Part shown: piece after piece, positions 39,578-53,818 of the stretch
Position numbering within the stretch: position 1 is the stretch's first letter
Layout: each line of letters opens with the position of its first letter
Assembly: GCA_024036415.1 (NCBI GenBank)
Contig: JAMWET010005077.1
Coordinates: forward strand, 964,501 to 1,028,500
Source of the DNA: Prochilodus magdalenae
Lineage: Eukaryota > Chordata > Actinopteri > Characiformes > Prochilodontidae
Direction: 5' to 3'
DNA: 64,000 nucleotides
Notes under the pieces: generated by a model
The model's input: only the letters and a program-made list of their open reading frames with translations
Told to the model about the DNA's origin: nothing
Database searches by the model: none
Made by a program: the position numbers and the translations under genes

Positions 39578-42500
39578 GAAGACCAAGTATGGAAGGTAAA
39601 GTGCATTTCGAGGGCTGAAGACCTCCTCCTCCTCCTCCTTCCTTCTTTTTCTTCTTCGTCAGTCATGACAGCAGCTGGTCCGTCTTGTGTGAATTGTAGT
39701 GTCTTGAGTGAAGTTAGCATCACTTTGACTGTGTCTGCTGCTCGCTGTGGTTTAATTCAGTCCAGGTTGTCAAGCGGTATCAGTGTTTCCAGACGCTCTT
39801 AATAGAACACAGAGGGTTTTGTCTGCAGTCCTAACAGCTTATTCCTTAATTATACCATCACGGCGACAGGTTTATTGCATGCTGGTGATGTTTCAGCCAA
39901 GCAGGGAAAGAACAAGGGATAGGCGATACCACTGACTTTCCCTTCGATCCGATAACAAGTGATACAAAGGCTAAGATCCCCATACAGATACCAATACGAT
40001 ACTTTACGCTTGTGATTTTCAATAGCGATAATAATATAATAGATATAATAAAATAATAACAGAAAGTCTGATATTTATAAACCTTCAAAAATCATAGTTT
40101 TCTATGTGCTTCCAGTTTAATAACAATTCAATTCAGCATTAAGAAATATCAAACCAGTGTTTGATCATATTCAGATCTTCACCTAAACTAGTACTGCCAA
40201 TGAAAAATTTAGTCCCTAAATGTGTATTTACTAGATTGATATCTGGATAATAATAATAATAATAATAATAATACATTTAAAAGTTCATTAAATATCTAAT
40301 TGAGGGTAACCATGCCAGATAATAGTAAGGAATAAGTATATTCTAATATTCTGCTGGATGGATTTTAATGTTTGTAGCGTGTTATTTACAAGAGCCGTGT
40401 TAAATGATAAGACTTTCTCTCATGAGTCTTTTTATAATTTACTCAGTCTACCAATGCACAGTTTCGAGTCACTTCTGGACATGACATTTGAAATAGCTTC
40501 TTACACTCCAGCTTTTTTGGGAACAGTCTTCTATCAGAATACATATTCATATATGAATAGACCTCTTAACATGAAGAAATCCTCTTTGTGTGTAAAGTGT
40601 GATACTCTATGAGGAGTAGTGGTGTACTACTGTAAACAGCCAGTGTGACCGAGTAGGCTAGAAGAAACTCACAGGCTCGTAAAACCAAATAACATGGCTG
40701 GAGGTGAGTGGGTTTATCTAGCCTGAGATCCCTGTAGCGGATGTTGACAGGATGGGGGAAGGCTTCCTTCAGGAAATGCAAAGCTTTATTTTTGTCACCA
40801 AAAGCAATTTTCCCTGTTTTATCTGTCAGTGGGGGTTGAGAATGTCAAAGGGGAATTCCAAAGATTTTCCAAAATTCCTGAATAATTTAGTGTTTGACAT
40901 GTAAACAAAGACATGCAGAGTGTTTTGATGTAAAGTAGTTCTTTGTAAAGAAACCTACTGCCTATGAATTCTTTACACGGACAGTGATTGGAACCAGGGG
41001 CCACCATGTCTACAGCACAAATATTATTTTATATTTTATTGATTTATTCATTTAAGCCACATACTGTCCTGGGTCTCAGGGCTTGAGGGTTCTCTAGCCT
41101 ATTTTGCATACAGACACGCACATTCACACACACACTCACACTTACAGGCAATTAAGTATCTCCAGTTTGATGGACTGTGAACTGTGGAAAATCACACAGA
41201 CATGGGGAGAACATGTAAACTTCACACTGACAGGAACAGCCAGAATAGGCTTCAAGTGCAATGAAGATGGTCAAATAAAAGTTTTCTTCTGGGACTGCCT
41301 TGCTTCACAATGCTCTACATGTACCTCTGAGCCAAGAATGGATTTTAAAAAAGGAATAAAATGCATTTTAAGCCAAATATCATAAAACTGTCCTGTTCTC
41401 TAAACCGAAACAGTTCAACCCACTGTGGATGTCTTTGTTGACATTGTAATCATGTTCCTCTTAGGTGGTCCTTTTTTCCGTACTGGCCAAAAATTGATCT
41501 CTCTTACCATTTAAGCTTTGCTGATTGCTCCATTTCCTCCAGTGTCCTTTATTCTTGCCTTTTAGCAGGGCCTCTAGTACGTGTAATGCACAGATATCTG
41601 AAGGAGGAATACTTTTTTTAAAGTATAAACAGCCAGCCATGTCAGTCCAACATTTAGTGAACTGTGTTAAGTGAATGGTCTGGCATTTAGTGAATAGAGG
41701 TAACTTGTTGAACTTTGCATTTTAGGTTCAATAACATCAGATATTGTATACGATATATGTATTTTCTCATCGCTGACACTACCTTTTTAAAGTTCTGTGT
41801 AATTCTTCCGTTATTCCATTAGACCTTGACATCATCTGTGTATATGTGTTTGCATGTGTGTGTTTTAGTGCCCTATAAAACCTTCAGCTGGTTTCCCCAC
41901 ACATGGATTCAAAAATTCCACATTATCCAGGGGTTGAGGGAGCAGCTGATTCGTTTTCTAAACATTTCATGCTCTTTCTTGAAATACTCTTTACATACTG
42001 TGGCAACCACTTTCACTCACTCATCTTCCAAACCACTTCAAACTCAAATCATTCTGAATTGCAGAGGGTGCTTGAGCCTATCCCAGCATTCACTGGGCAG
42101 GAAACACCCTATAGAGATAGCCAGCCCATTGAAGGACAGAACCACAGACGTACAAATTTACACAGGACACCGGACACCCCTTCGGGGAACCGAATACATC
42201 AAATTCTCTGACAATATAAAGCAAAAGGTTATCTGTGGTGGACACAGGACGTTTTTATAAGGGCCGAATTTAATAATTTGATGACTCTGCATGTGTACTC
42301 ATATGCTCATGTGTGGAAAGGGGTCGCCTGGTTCACAAGAATGGCAGAGAAAGGTACACAGGTACCTACAACAGCTTGCACTACTAAAGAAAAAAGGAAA
42401 AGCAGAGTTAAACCAGAGTGAAAATCAGTGTAGATCTCCAATGGTGGCTTTGAAAGCGACACCAAGGTGACACCAGGTAATCATCTGGAGAGATTTGGGG

Positions 42501-45500
42501 GGAATCTGTTATTTTATTGGATTATGTACTTAACATAACTTGTTACTCATGTAGCTACATCATGTGTTAGTCAGTTGCTCATGTCAGCTAGGCTGTAGGT
42601 GTAAAAATGACTATGTTGAGTTGTATATGTTGACGAGGCTAAATACGGGGTGGGTTTTCTGAGAGTAGAGTGGGTTTTGGGTTTCTAGTTTCTAGTAAAG
42701 GGAGGCAGTGTTTTTAGCATAGCTAGGGAACAGTTTGGGGAGTGTGAGTCAGCAGTGAGTGTCAGTTCTTCTGTTAATCTTGATTGGGTTTGAATTGGAC
42801 ATTTTACAAATGAGGTGATATAGGTTATTGCTAACTAGCTTCTTTGTGTTTATTTGTAGTTATGAGAGAGATTCTTCAGTTTCCTTGTAGCTCTACAGAC
42901 TTCTTTAGAACGCTCTCATACGTAACGTAGTCAGGCCATTGGTGGTGGCTGTGATGATAGCAACCTGGGGTCACGATCTCTAAAATGCTCATTCTTTTCA
43001 TACTCATCGTCAAAAAAATAGCTGCACCCAGTAGGAATCAACTGACAGGAATGAAGTTTAGGTTGGGTTTTAGGGTAGGTTTTACATTGTGAGACTTGCG
43101 AATCATTCAAGTTTTACCCTCGGCCATACATGTGACGTAAGCATAGATGGGCCTTATCGCTGTATCTGACAGATCCAACATTCGTGAATACAGACATTCA
43201 GCCAGCAATGATGCCCTCTGTGAGTCAGCCCCACTGGCAGACAGCTGCACAACACAAGACACAATTCATGCAGACAGTTACAGCGACTACCCTCAGCACC
43301 GCGTCAGCATCCAGCATCAAGATTGCCATAGGGTCATGCTAAGCTGTCATGGAGTGGCTCAGAATGGCAGCCGGTCATTTTCAGTGACGCGTCCTGCTTT
43401 TGTCTTGGTGAAGACGACCAATGAATCCATGTGTGGAGGCACTGTGATCAGCACCAAGATGAACAGTTTGTTGTCACAAGTCACACTCCACTACAAAATC
43501 TACCATTAGCAACCTCTACAACTGCATGGCGAGACGTCTGGCATGTTGCATTTACATTTAAGGCATTTAGGAGACGCCCTTATCCAGAGCGACTTAAAAC
43601 CGTGCTTAGTGTTAAATTTATTCAGGACAATATGAAGACAAATGGCTGCAATTAACTGTTATGTCTTGTCTCACCTTTTTAGTCCAGGATTAGGTTTGTA
43701 TCTGGTCTGGAACACTGTCCCCAAGTTTCACTGCTTGTGATTTAAGCACACATATATTTGTATAGTCTGTGCTGCACTTCAAACATATTAAATTCCTCAC
43801 CATATGTTGTTTGTGAACACTAGCTCAGTGTGTGTGGTATTGTACCTCATTAGTAATCTATCAAGCACAGACCTTATTATTGTGCCCAGCTTAGTACACA
43901 GAGTCCTGCTCATGCTGATCAGAATGGCCTGGTGTTCATCATGTCTGATTAAACTAATTAACTAATGCTGCTGGGCCTTCAAGGGCTGAGACTAGGTTCA
44001 GTAACAGAACAGGACGAGAGTTTGGACGTATTTCAGCTGGAGGCCCAGAATCGGGGCATTTCCCGCTTTACATAACTTCAGCTACCATACTGTGGTATAG
44101 TATCACATTGGTAACTGACCCCAAGGTTTCAAAAGGTGAAACATTACAAATCACAGTTTAGTGCATTTGTCCATCCTATGAAAGAAGCAAAAACGATATA
44201 CTGACATGTAGCTACGCAATTATGAAGTGAGTGGATGTGCTTTCACAAATAATAATAAATCTGAATTGAACTCTGAGATGGTCATAAATCCTGTAACTAA
44301 GACTTGTGATTGCAGAGGCAGTGATTATGTATGATTAGGTAACTCAACTGGACTATTCTTGAAAGGAAACATTTGGCTCAGACCCCAGGCCAGCTCTGTG
44401 AATTCTCTACGGAGGGCACAATGAGGCACAAACAGCCAGATTGTTCTGCATCACTAGACACTACTGAGCCGGAGCTCACTGTGTATCATATTGACACAGA
44501 CACAGCCTTGAACCTGACACTGCTCCTACTGCTTTCATTTTACTGCACTCTTACAGCCAAGCCAAGGCAGATATCAGGGGGTTACAAACCTATATGTGCC
44601 TTGCCTGGAACTAGTTATGGGACAATTTGAACAATCTTTCATTTTTGAAGTGTGTGTGATCTTACTAAGGGTACATGAAAACACATCTGTGTGGTTTAAA
44701 ATATTATATGTAATACTGCATGTGTACATATCACTGTCAGCTGTTTATACATAACAGTATGCAAATTAAATAGTGTGAATGTTTCAATGTCGAATAGGCC
44801 ACTAGAAATGTTCCAAAAAGTTATTGTGATAACATACAGTACAGGTACGGCAGGGTATCACAGTTTAGTACATCTAGGATAGCAACCAAATTACTTTAGT
44901 ACTGCAGAGTTTCCAAAAATGATGTCAGTTGAGACACCATATTTCAATACCTTAGCATGCTCTGCTGTAAGCATCTGTGAGTCATCGAGCATGCTTATGC
45001 CAATATATTATTCTAGTGAATGCATGAATCTCCTCGCAGTGAAATACAGGGCGGAAAGATGAATCTGTTTTATATAGATCTGTTTACAGTGCAATATAAA
45101 GTGCAACATTCAAATCACAAGAGCTGCAGTTTCTATCAGAGGCTGTTTTATCAAAAACGTGTCTTATATGTGGAACATTAACATGATGTCAGAGCTTGTA
45201 AACTTCCTGTTGTTGATTTAGACCAATCAGAGGCATGCCAAAGATCTATATGCTGTGACATCACAACCCCAGCTAACTGAGAAAATGGGAAACTCCTTTC
45301 TTACTGACCAAATAACAGGCCTGGACCTCAGTTCCCAGAAAATAATTCCATTTTAAAGTGCAGCCAAAATTAATTAAAAAAAAAATTAAATGCAAATTGT
45401 AATGACATATGCACTGATGTAAATATTCAGATAGGAGACCATCATGTAATAACAACTATAATAAACTTTAATATAGCACCTTTCATACATCACCAACAGC

Positions 45501-48500
45501 ATACAAGAACTCAGAGTTCTTTAATATTATAAAGTTAAAATACAAATAACATAAAAAATAAAAAGTAAAACATGCACATTATACGAAATCCAAAAAAGTA
45601 AAGCAGCAAATTCTGTTTGACCTATGTTACATGCAAAACAGTACAAAAAGCAATATAATGTATATTCTGCCTTTCTTAATACTTAATTCTAATAATAATT
45701 CTAATAATCATTCTTTTTAATAATAATGTAATATACTGAACATAAGTACTGATTTCATGTTTGCTGGGATCCTGCACATATGTATATATTTACTTACACA
45801 GGCTCCTGGTAAAGCGGTGACGGGGCATTTGTGTTAAACCACCTTTTTTTAACCACAGCTCCTAATGTAATTTAAATTAGACACGTCTGGCCATCAGGCA
45901 GATATGTTGAAATTAGCATTAGCACTACATGTTTCTCTAAATGTGTATTTCTCTTGGTGTTACTGTGCATGTTCCCCACGCCATGTACACTAATATGCAT
46001 CCATACCATGAAAGAAGCCCTGGGTTTTGAACTTTACACTCTTCTTCCTTGGCCCAGAGAACACAAGGTCCGTAATTTCTGTAAACATTTCCGCTAAAAT
46101 CTGAAAGGTTGATTTGTGAGAACAGTTTCCACTGTGTATCAGTCTAGTTCAGAAGATGTCAAGCCCTGAGAAGGTGGCGGCATTTATGGACATTGTTGAC
46201 ATATGACTTCCACTGTGTGTAGTGCAGCCTTAACACTGCATCTGTGGATGCAGCAAACGAACTGCACCTAATGACAATGATCTTTCCATATAAAATCCCG
46301 ATCACCTGCTGTGAGGTCTATTACAAAAAACACCGGTAGGTAGGGCCTTCCGTTGTGCTTTTTGGCCTTGCCACTTATGCACAGGTTTCTTGGAGCTGCC
46401 TGAATCTTTTGATGATATTATGCAATAATAAGATAAATCTGTGTTTTAACTTTTGGATGATGAGCTGTGGTGGGCCTTGACCCATATTTTGTTAGAACAG
46501 GATTAGGCTTTCTTGGACGCTCCTTAAAATCATTTCACAATGATTATAGGTCTAAATTGTGTTTTTGGAGCATGATATTTTTAAAGTATTTCATTTGATA
46601 AGGTAAAACATTAAACATACAGTTATTACATTATTTTCATTTGAAGGTCATCTACTGTAATTCCGTAATCACTGCTCTCTGTTCTTATTTGGATTTTTTT
46701 GGAATTAGGTTTTGCAGCTGTAATCTTCTTAATAAAAACCACACGCCGGTCACAAACCACTGAAGAAGCCTAGTGCTTATTTTATAAATTCCTCAATGGC
46801 TAACCCATTTTTCTGACCAGTGCTGCTTTTTGATACCATTTAAATTGTGCTAATTTTCTATAAATTGAGGTTTCCATGCCTTTCTTTAGGCCAAGAAGAT
46901 GGGTGTGCCCACTTGTTCAGACCTGAGGCTTGAACGGAGTGATCATGTACGCAGCACATGGGTTGTTTCTGATTGGCCTTACTCACCTAAAAGTGGTCCA
47001 CAGTGTCTGTGTTATTAGATTCAATTTTCCCACCTCAAATTTGTTACAACAACATGGCTGATAACGTAGGCTGCTTTTGCATCCTTCCAAATGGCTGTTT
47101 CTTTACACAAATAATGCTAAATAATAATGCTAAAGTTCCTCACCTAAAATTAACAGAAAACTGCAGCTATTGCAAATTGAGCATTGGGCTCTCTTAACCA
47201 GCGCAGATTTTAATATAGTTGAATCTTTCAGTCCTCTGTCAGCATCTATGCTACTAGGTGGTAAAAGTTGTCTTCTAAGGCAATACTGTGGCTCAGTATT
47301 AATGATATCAGACATGAACTGATGGTGTGCAGACAGTATACAGGAATATGCCCAGAAATTATGCTCTCCAGTTTTACGCATGAGAATGTCCTCTTCCGGG
47401 TTTATTCAGTTAGCATGATTAAATTATTTACCTTCACTTCACACCACACACCTGGATCAGCGCTGCACCGCACCTTCAGGAGCAGATGTTCCGTGGTGGC
47501 AATGCTTTTTCCCTGGCTGTAATTTAATCTCAGGTAAAAAAAATGACTAACAATTGTTACGAAAGCGAGTTTCATAACAGCCCCAGTTATATGCTAGCCC
47601 TTTATGTAACACTGGTTTTGTGGGGTAAAGAAGCAGATTTGTTGTTGATTAGATTGCTTCAGAGACTAAACAATCTGGCCAGAGCTACCACCACTAGACA
47701 CTCACTTTGTGGCTGTATTCAGTAAACCTCATCTGGTCTTGCTCACCTCGTGCCAGCCCAGGCGTGGTAATTACACTGCGCTGATAAAAGGGCCATTTTG
47801 GCATAAAATTCAAAGCAAAATCCCCAAGCTGCTTGTTGGCATGGCGACCATGACATCACTGCTCAGTACATCAGCGGTTCAGTTTGAGTGGCATAAAAGA
47901 GCACGGATTCCAGGCAGGATTAGGTCTGCCGTTACCGGTCGCCGCCACTGCTAGGCAACCGTGAAGCTCGGGGAAAAGTCCTATAACGTGATCTGGGTTA
48001 GAATAGTGTTCTGCATCCGCCTCATACGGAGACTCGCTCATGCTCCTGGCACCAGGTTATCCTGTTTACCTCCTGATTTCTCTCACACAGCACATCTCAT
48101 TTTCACAGAACTGCTGATATCCAGAGGTCTGTGCCCTTTAAGGTGGCGTAGCCCCCCGCAGTCTGCTTTAATATGCAGTCAGTCATGTAATTCAAAGGAG
48201 ACATTACATCAATGTTTCAGGGGGGGCAAGTATGAGTCATTAGAGGAGACCAGAGGGGATCTGCCCCTGCAGGTCAATAATCACTATTACTGAGAACCAC
48301 CTGAGAACCGATGGCGCTGCCTCAGCTGGAGCCACAGCTTTGACCGGAGCTATTCAGGCCCTCCAGGCCTTTCAGGGCTTCTTCAGTTTTGTCCTTAGTA
48401 AAAGTCTGCATTGCTAATTCCTGCTGCAGGCCCGACACTTGTGCCTCTTTTTGTCAGTCTGATTCTGTTCCAAGCTATGTGTGATGTACACCACTGCACA

Positions 48501-51500
48501 GGGCACACAGCTCTCCGAGTGTTTGGCACAGGGCTCCTGTTTAGTTTGGCACCGTGATGGTATGGCTGGTTTACAGACGAGATTTGTGATCTTGTAATGT
48601 TGGAATGTGTGGGGGCAGATAGCTGCACTGCGAGTAGCATCTCTGTCTTGAATGTAATAGTAGAGAATTAGATCTGAGAGACGTTAAAGGGCCAGTTTTC
48701 TTAAATCCGTGTTTTTCCTTGTTCTTCCTTTCTGTTTATAACGTTTGTGTGGGTTCACGTACTAGACATGTTTGTAGTTCGTCTTCTATGTGACCATTTT
48801 CCAGTCTCTCTTTACAGATACACAGACAGTTGTCTGTTTTCGTTACTGTATCTTTAGTATATGTATGTAAACACTCTTTCAAACCAGACCATTCACTAAC
48901 GGTCCATACAGTCCATATATGGAAGCTGTGTGGCAAATACACCCTGTTGTCGCCACATACCAACCTGTGAGGGTGATGTCGCAAGAACTAGCTCTTTCAC
49001 ATGCATCCATAAACTCAGGCTGCTGCAGTTTGGCCCCGTCAATAATGAGGTAATACAACCCAGCTAATCAGAAAAGACCATTTATATGTATCAGCCTTAA
49101 ATACAATAACTAAACAGCCTGCTTAGTTATAGGTTGGAAAATGTTCATGTTTATATACAGTGGTTTATAAAACTATGCAAATGTTGCATGTGGACATGTA
49201 TCGCATATGTATTGATCATCGTAGTTAAGTTAATCATGTTTCTTTGGACCCCGATACAAATTTTGCTTTATGAATATCCTACCAACGTCTATTAAATATC
49301 TGCTGTGCTTCATCATATTTCTCTCCCCACTGAGTAAGCTGGATGGTCCTAATCAGGGGTAACACTTCATAACCATTTCCTAACCACTGACAAGGCTGAC
49401 CTTTCTTGTCCCAACCATACAAAACAGCTTCAAAGTTAGAGAAAAATGATTCACTAGAAAGCTAGGCCGCCTTTCTGTACCTGCCTGTTACCTGTTAATT
49501 AATTTATACCTGCATAAACATTGTTCATTCAACTGTTCCTTTAGTCTTATGTTGCTTTGTCCATCCCTGTGTGTGTTCATCTATCAGTCTGTCTGCATGT
49601 GTGTTCATCCGTTCCTTAGCGTATTGTTTTGTCCATCTGTTTCTCTATTCATCTCTTTTTGTCCAGTTAGTGTCACATAAAAGCTGGAGAATGATGTTAG
49701 TTCTCTGTGAGTGTTGAAGCAGGCTAGAAGTGATGGACAGAGAGCATTTAGCAGGCACTGTTATCCAGATGCTTGAGCTAAGGTCTGTGTGTATGTAGAC
49801 CTGCATCTGCAGCTGTCTACCAGTGGTGCTGGCACAGGATGACTTATGGAGGGCATCACTGCTCATTGAATATCGAGGCTGTTGGGTCAGCCCGGTACAG
49901 CAATAAGGCCCATCCTTGTTTATGTCACATGTGCGACTGAGTGGGAAACTTGAATCATTTGCATGTCTCACAATGTCATACCTACCCACCAAGTTTTATT
50001 CCTGTTGGTTGATTGGTTCTGGGTGCAACTTTTTGTGCAGCTATTCTTTTAAAGATGAGTGTATTTACTTGCAATGCAGAAATTAGACATTTCATTAGTG
50101 AAAATGCATTATCTAAATTATCATGGGATTATCTAAATTAAATAGGTTGGAGGATGTCCATTGTAGGCAAGCATCAGGGACTCTGGAGCACCTATAGTAT
50201 GTATACAGTACTGTTAACCAATAGAACAGGCAGTTAAATCACCTTGAGACTGACGCACCAATGCATTTTACAGCCGTATTGGATACATACTATTCAGTTG
50301 GCATACTGGACGATCTAAAATGATCAATAGCATAAAAGATAACATTACTAATCACGAGCTCAGCTGACTTCCTGATGAGTGCAAATACATTTGTTCTTTG
50401 TTGTTTTAGATTCATGAACAACCGTGTCCCGTCCAGCAGAAGATATCAGCCTACTGAATACGAACATGCAGCTAACTGTGCCACTCATGGAGTAAGTAAC
50501 TGGTGCCCTTAACAATCTGCTTTGCATGTCTGTGGGTTTGCTGATGGTGGAGGTAGTGAGGAAATTGCACAGGCACAGAAAAGAAGGTCATTGAGTTTAA
50601 GTATTCGTAGGATTAGTGGATATACTTAGTCCCAGAATTGCTATGCATCAAATCTGCTGTAATCGTCTGATTACTAAATGCTCACATTACAGAATGGAGA
50701 AGAGATGTCTAATGGTTAACATACAGAATTACTCTCAAGATCAGTATAAATTCAGTCCTCTTGACTCATGGAGCATGGCGAGTTGTTTTTATGAGCATGT
50801 TTCTGTGGTCCTGGCGCAATGTTGCCGCTTGGAGAGCATCCTACTCTCTAATCCTCCCTGCATGTTACTGTCGCACATCTGGCATGGCCAGCCCAAACAG
50901 CAAATCCTCTCTGACCTCTTTTATCAATGCGCCAGGCTTCTGAGTTTTTGTATAAAATCTGTTCACAGAAATAAGAATAGGCTACAACAACAAAGGACTG
51001 CTAGATCATTCATTAGTTCATTCATTTATACTCTCAGCCACTTATACTTGTGGGTTGTGGGGGGGTACTGGGGCCCATTTCAGTACACATTGAGCAGAAG
51101 GCAGGAATCCTGGACAGGCCACTGATAGATCTGAAACATATAATTTATTTGTATATATATATATATTTATATATAAGTGATACATATATCACTTTGCCAA
51201 CTGTGCATGTCCTCTAAAATCAGTGGTTCCTAACTCCTGTCCTGGAGCACCTCTTGCAGCCAACACACTTGATCCAACTGATCCAGTAATTAACAAGCCC
51301 TTTCCGAGTTGAAGGGTGTGTGTTTGGAAGCTGTGGTTTCCTGTAGCTCTGTCAGCGATGTGCTTTACATCACTCTTCATAGTACAGAAACTAGTGAAAG
51401 GCATTTTACTACACATCTCACTCACAGAACACGGAGCAGTTGCTCGTAAAAGACACAGAGCAGCGCTCACACAGCGGTAGTTCTGGTCAACTTAGCTCAG

Positions 51501-53769
51501 ACCTCACACTCTTTGTATATGTGTGGGTGGGACAGCTGAGATTTCAGCTTTCCAGCATGCAGTACAGAATCAGCATGCTTCTCTGATTTACATATTTAGC
51601 TTAGAAATGATACAGTGATTGGGCAAAATTTGGGCTAATGGGAGGATGTGTTGGAATGCAAACTTGCTGTCCAGTCGGAATTTCTGTACGCTATAAGCGG
51701 TTTTTTTAATGAACTATCACCAGATTATTTCCACACTCCGAAGTTTTCAGTCGTTAGCAATGACAGTTTTTGGTGGTCTTACCGAGGTTGTTTGAAGAGT
51801 TTGTTAAGTTAATTTTTGCACTAAAATACCATAATTGTAGCGCCAGTTTTTTGGAATTTGGGAATTATTTAAATTGGAAATTTCTTGTACGCTGTAATAT
51901 TTAAAGTTCTTGAACTTAACATGTAATATTTAAGGTGAACTATTTAAAGGGATGGTTTTACCAAATGTGCTAAGATGCAACATTGGATATATGATTGGCA
52001 TTTGCTTACAGCTGAGCAATATGCCACAATGTAGCATCACAACACCTCCTCAAGATTTTTTAATATATATGGTGCATCCCAACATTTATTTTTCCCTTTA
52101 GAACAGACAAGTGAGTAAAATTAGAACTATAAGTCAAATTTGCCATGACTAATTATGCTTTCTGTTTAGTCAAATCTTTTTAAATGACTTTTGGGAACAG
52201 ATGACTGACAATATGATCAGAAAAGCACCTTGTGATGTAAATGATCATGGTAAAGATAAACATGGTCATATTGTCAACTTGCTTGTTATCTCTTTAGTAC
52301 TGCATTTATAGCAAACATGAATATTTAATCAGTTGTATGCAAAAGTGTGGGCGCCCCAGGTCAGATTACAGTTTGTTGATTTTCTGAGTAAAAATAAAGT
52401 TACACATCCTTCACAGAGAACACACATCTGCACCTCTGCTTCTGTAATACACAATTACAGTTTTTTTGCTGAATAAATTGCAACGTTTAGGCTTATTTTC
52501 CTGTATTTCCTATATATCCTATATATTCCTTGAAGTGGGTGCTTTTATTTGGACATCAGTTGTTGGAAGCTGTACTCAAACAACACTGAATGTAATGGTT
52601 AATGTTTATGAAACCCTCTTTGTTTTCCCTATTGTGAACTGAGGAACCTAGTTTGTAAATTATATTCAAATGATATTGGGCTTTGTGGTATTCCTTTTCC
52701 AACCCATGGAACCTAGTGAACTTTTTTTTCTCATAGCTCTGGATCATTCCCAGTATCCTGGGCAGCTCACTGTTGTACTTTCTGTCTGATGACCAATGGG
52801 AGAGCATCACGGCGTGGCTTTACGGCAGCGGACTGTCTGGCTTGTTCATCATGTCCACGATGTTCCATACCGTGAGCTGGAAGAAGAGTCACCTGCAGTG
52901 AGTATTTGTGTAGAGTACGGCTGCTACTGCCGGAGCCCTTCATAAACAGACGTTATTGGTTTGAAGGAGCAGGAGACTCAGTAGACTTCAGCTTGTCGTC
53001 TTTTATTTATTTTCCTCTGTGCTCGGAAAAAATAGATTCCAACTTCACTAGTATTGACTGTCCGTTCAGAGAATGAGCAAACAGAGGGGCCATGGACCTT
53101 TAGTCCGTACCTGTGGGGAACTACCGATGAGTGTGCATCCACATGCAAATGTTCACACAAACACATGTTCATTATAAACTGCCTTCAGACATGAAGGTTC
53201 AATGGACTAATGAGTTCTCTCATTAAAGTATTGTCCTGGATGTTCTTTATTTAGCGCTACAATCTGGAATTAGTTTGTTCTTGAGATTAAACGTGTTCTA
53301 ATTCTATGTTTGTAGATGTTGGATTTTGTTCCTGGTCCACCGATTCATTCAAAAACACTTTATAAACCACTAATAATTAATATATTAAGACTGTAGGATG
53401 ACTGAACAACCCACATTTCACCTTGTCCTCACGTTCAGTCAAACGGTCCTTCTAGGAACATGAGTACAGACACCAATCTGCATTTCCACCTAGCATGTTT
53501 GACCACTTTACAAATGTGTGTACTGAGAACAAAGAAGTCATATGACACCGGTAAGGGTATTTATTTTACACCATGCTTAAATGTCAGGGTAAATAAAGGC
53601 TTCCCAAAAGAAGAAAAGAACAGTGTCAAACTAAACAGAAAAGAAGTGCTGAGTTTTATTGTAGCCTTAGATATCACAGTTCTCTCATATTGACCTCTCA
53701 CAGTAGAGGTTTCAGTTCGTGGTTGAATGGTTTGTTGTTTGCCATGCAGCATACAAGAGTGACTGCCGC

Positions 53770-53818
<49 letters not shown>

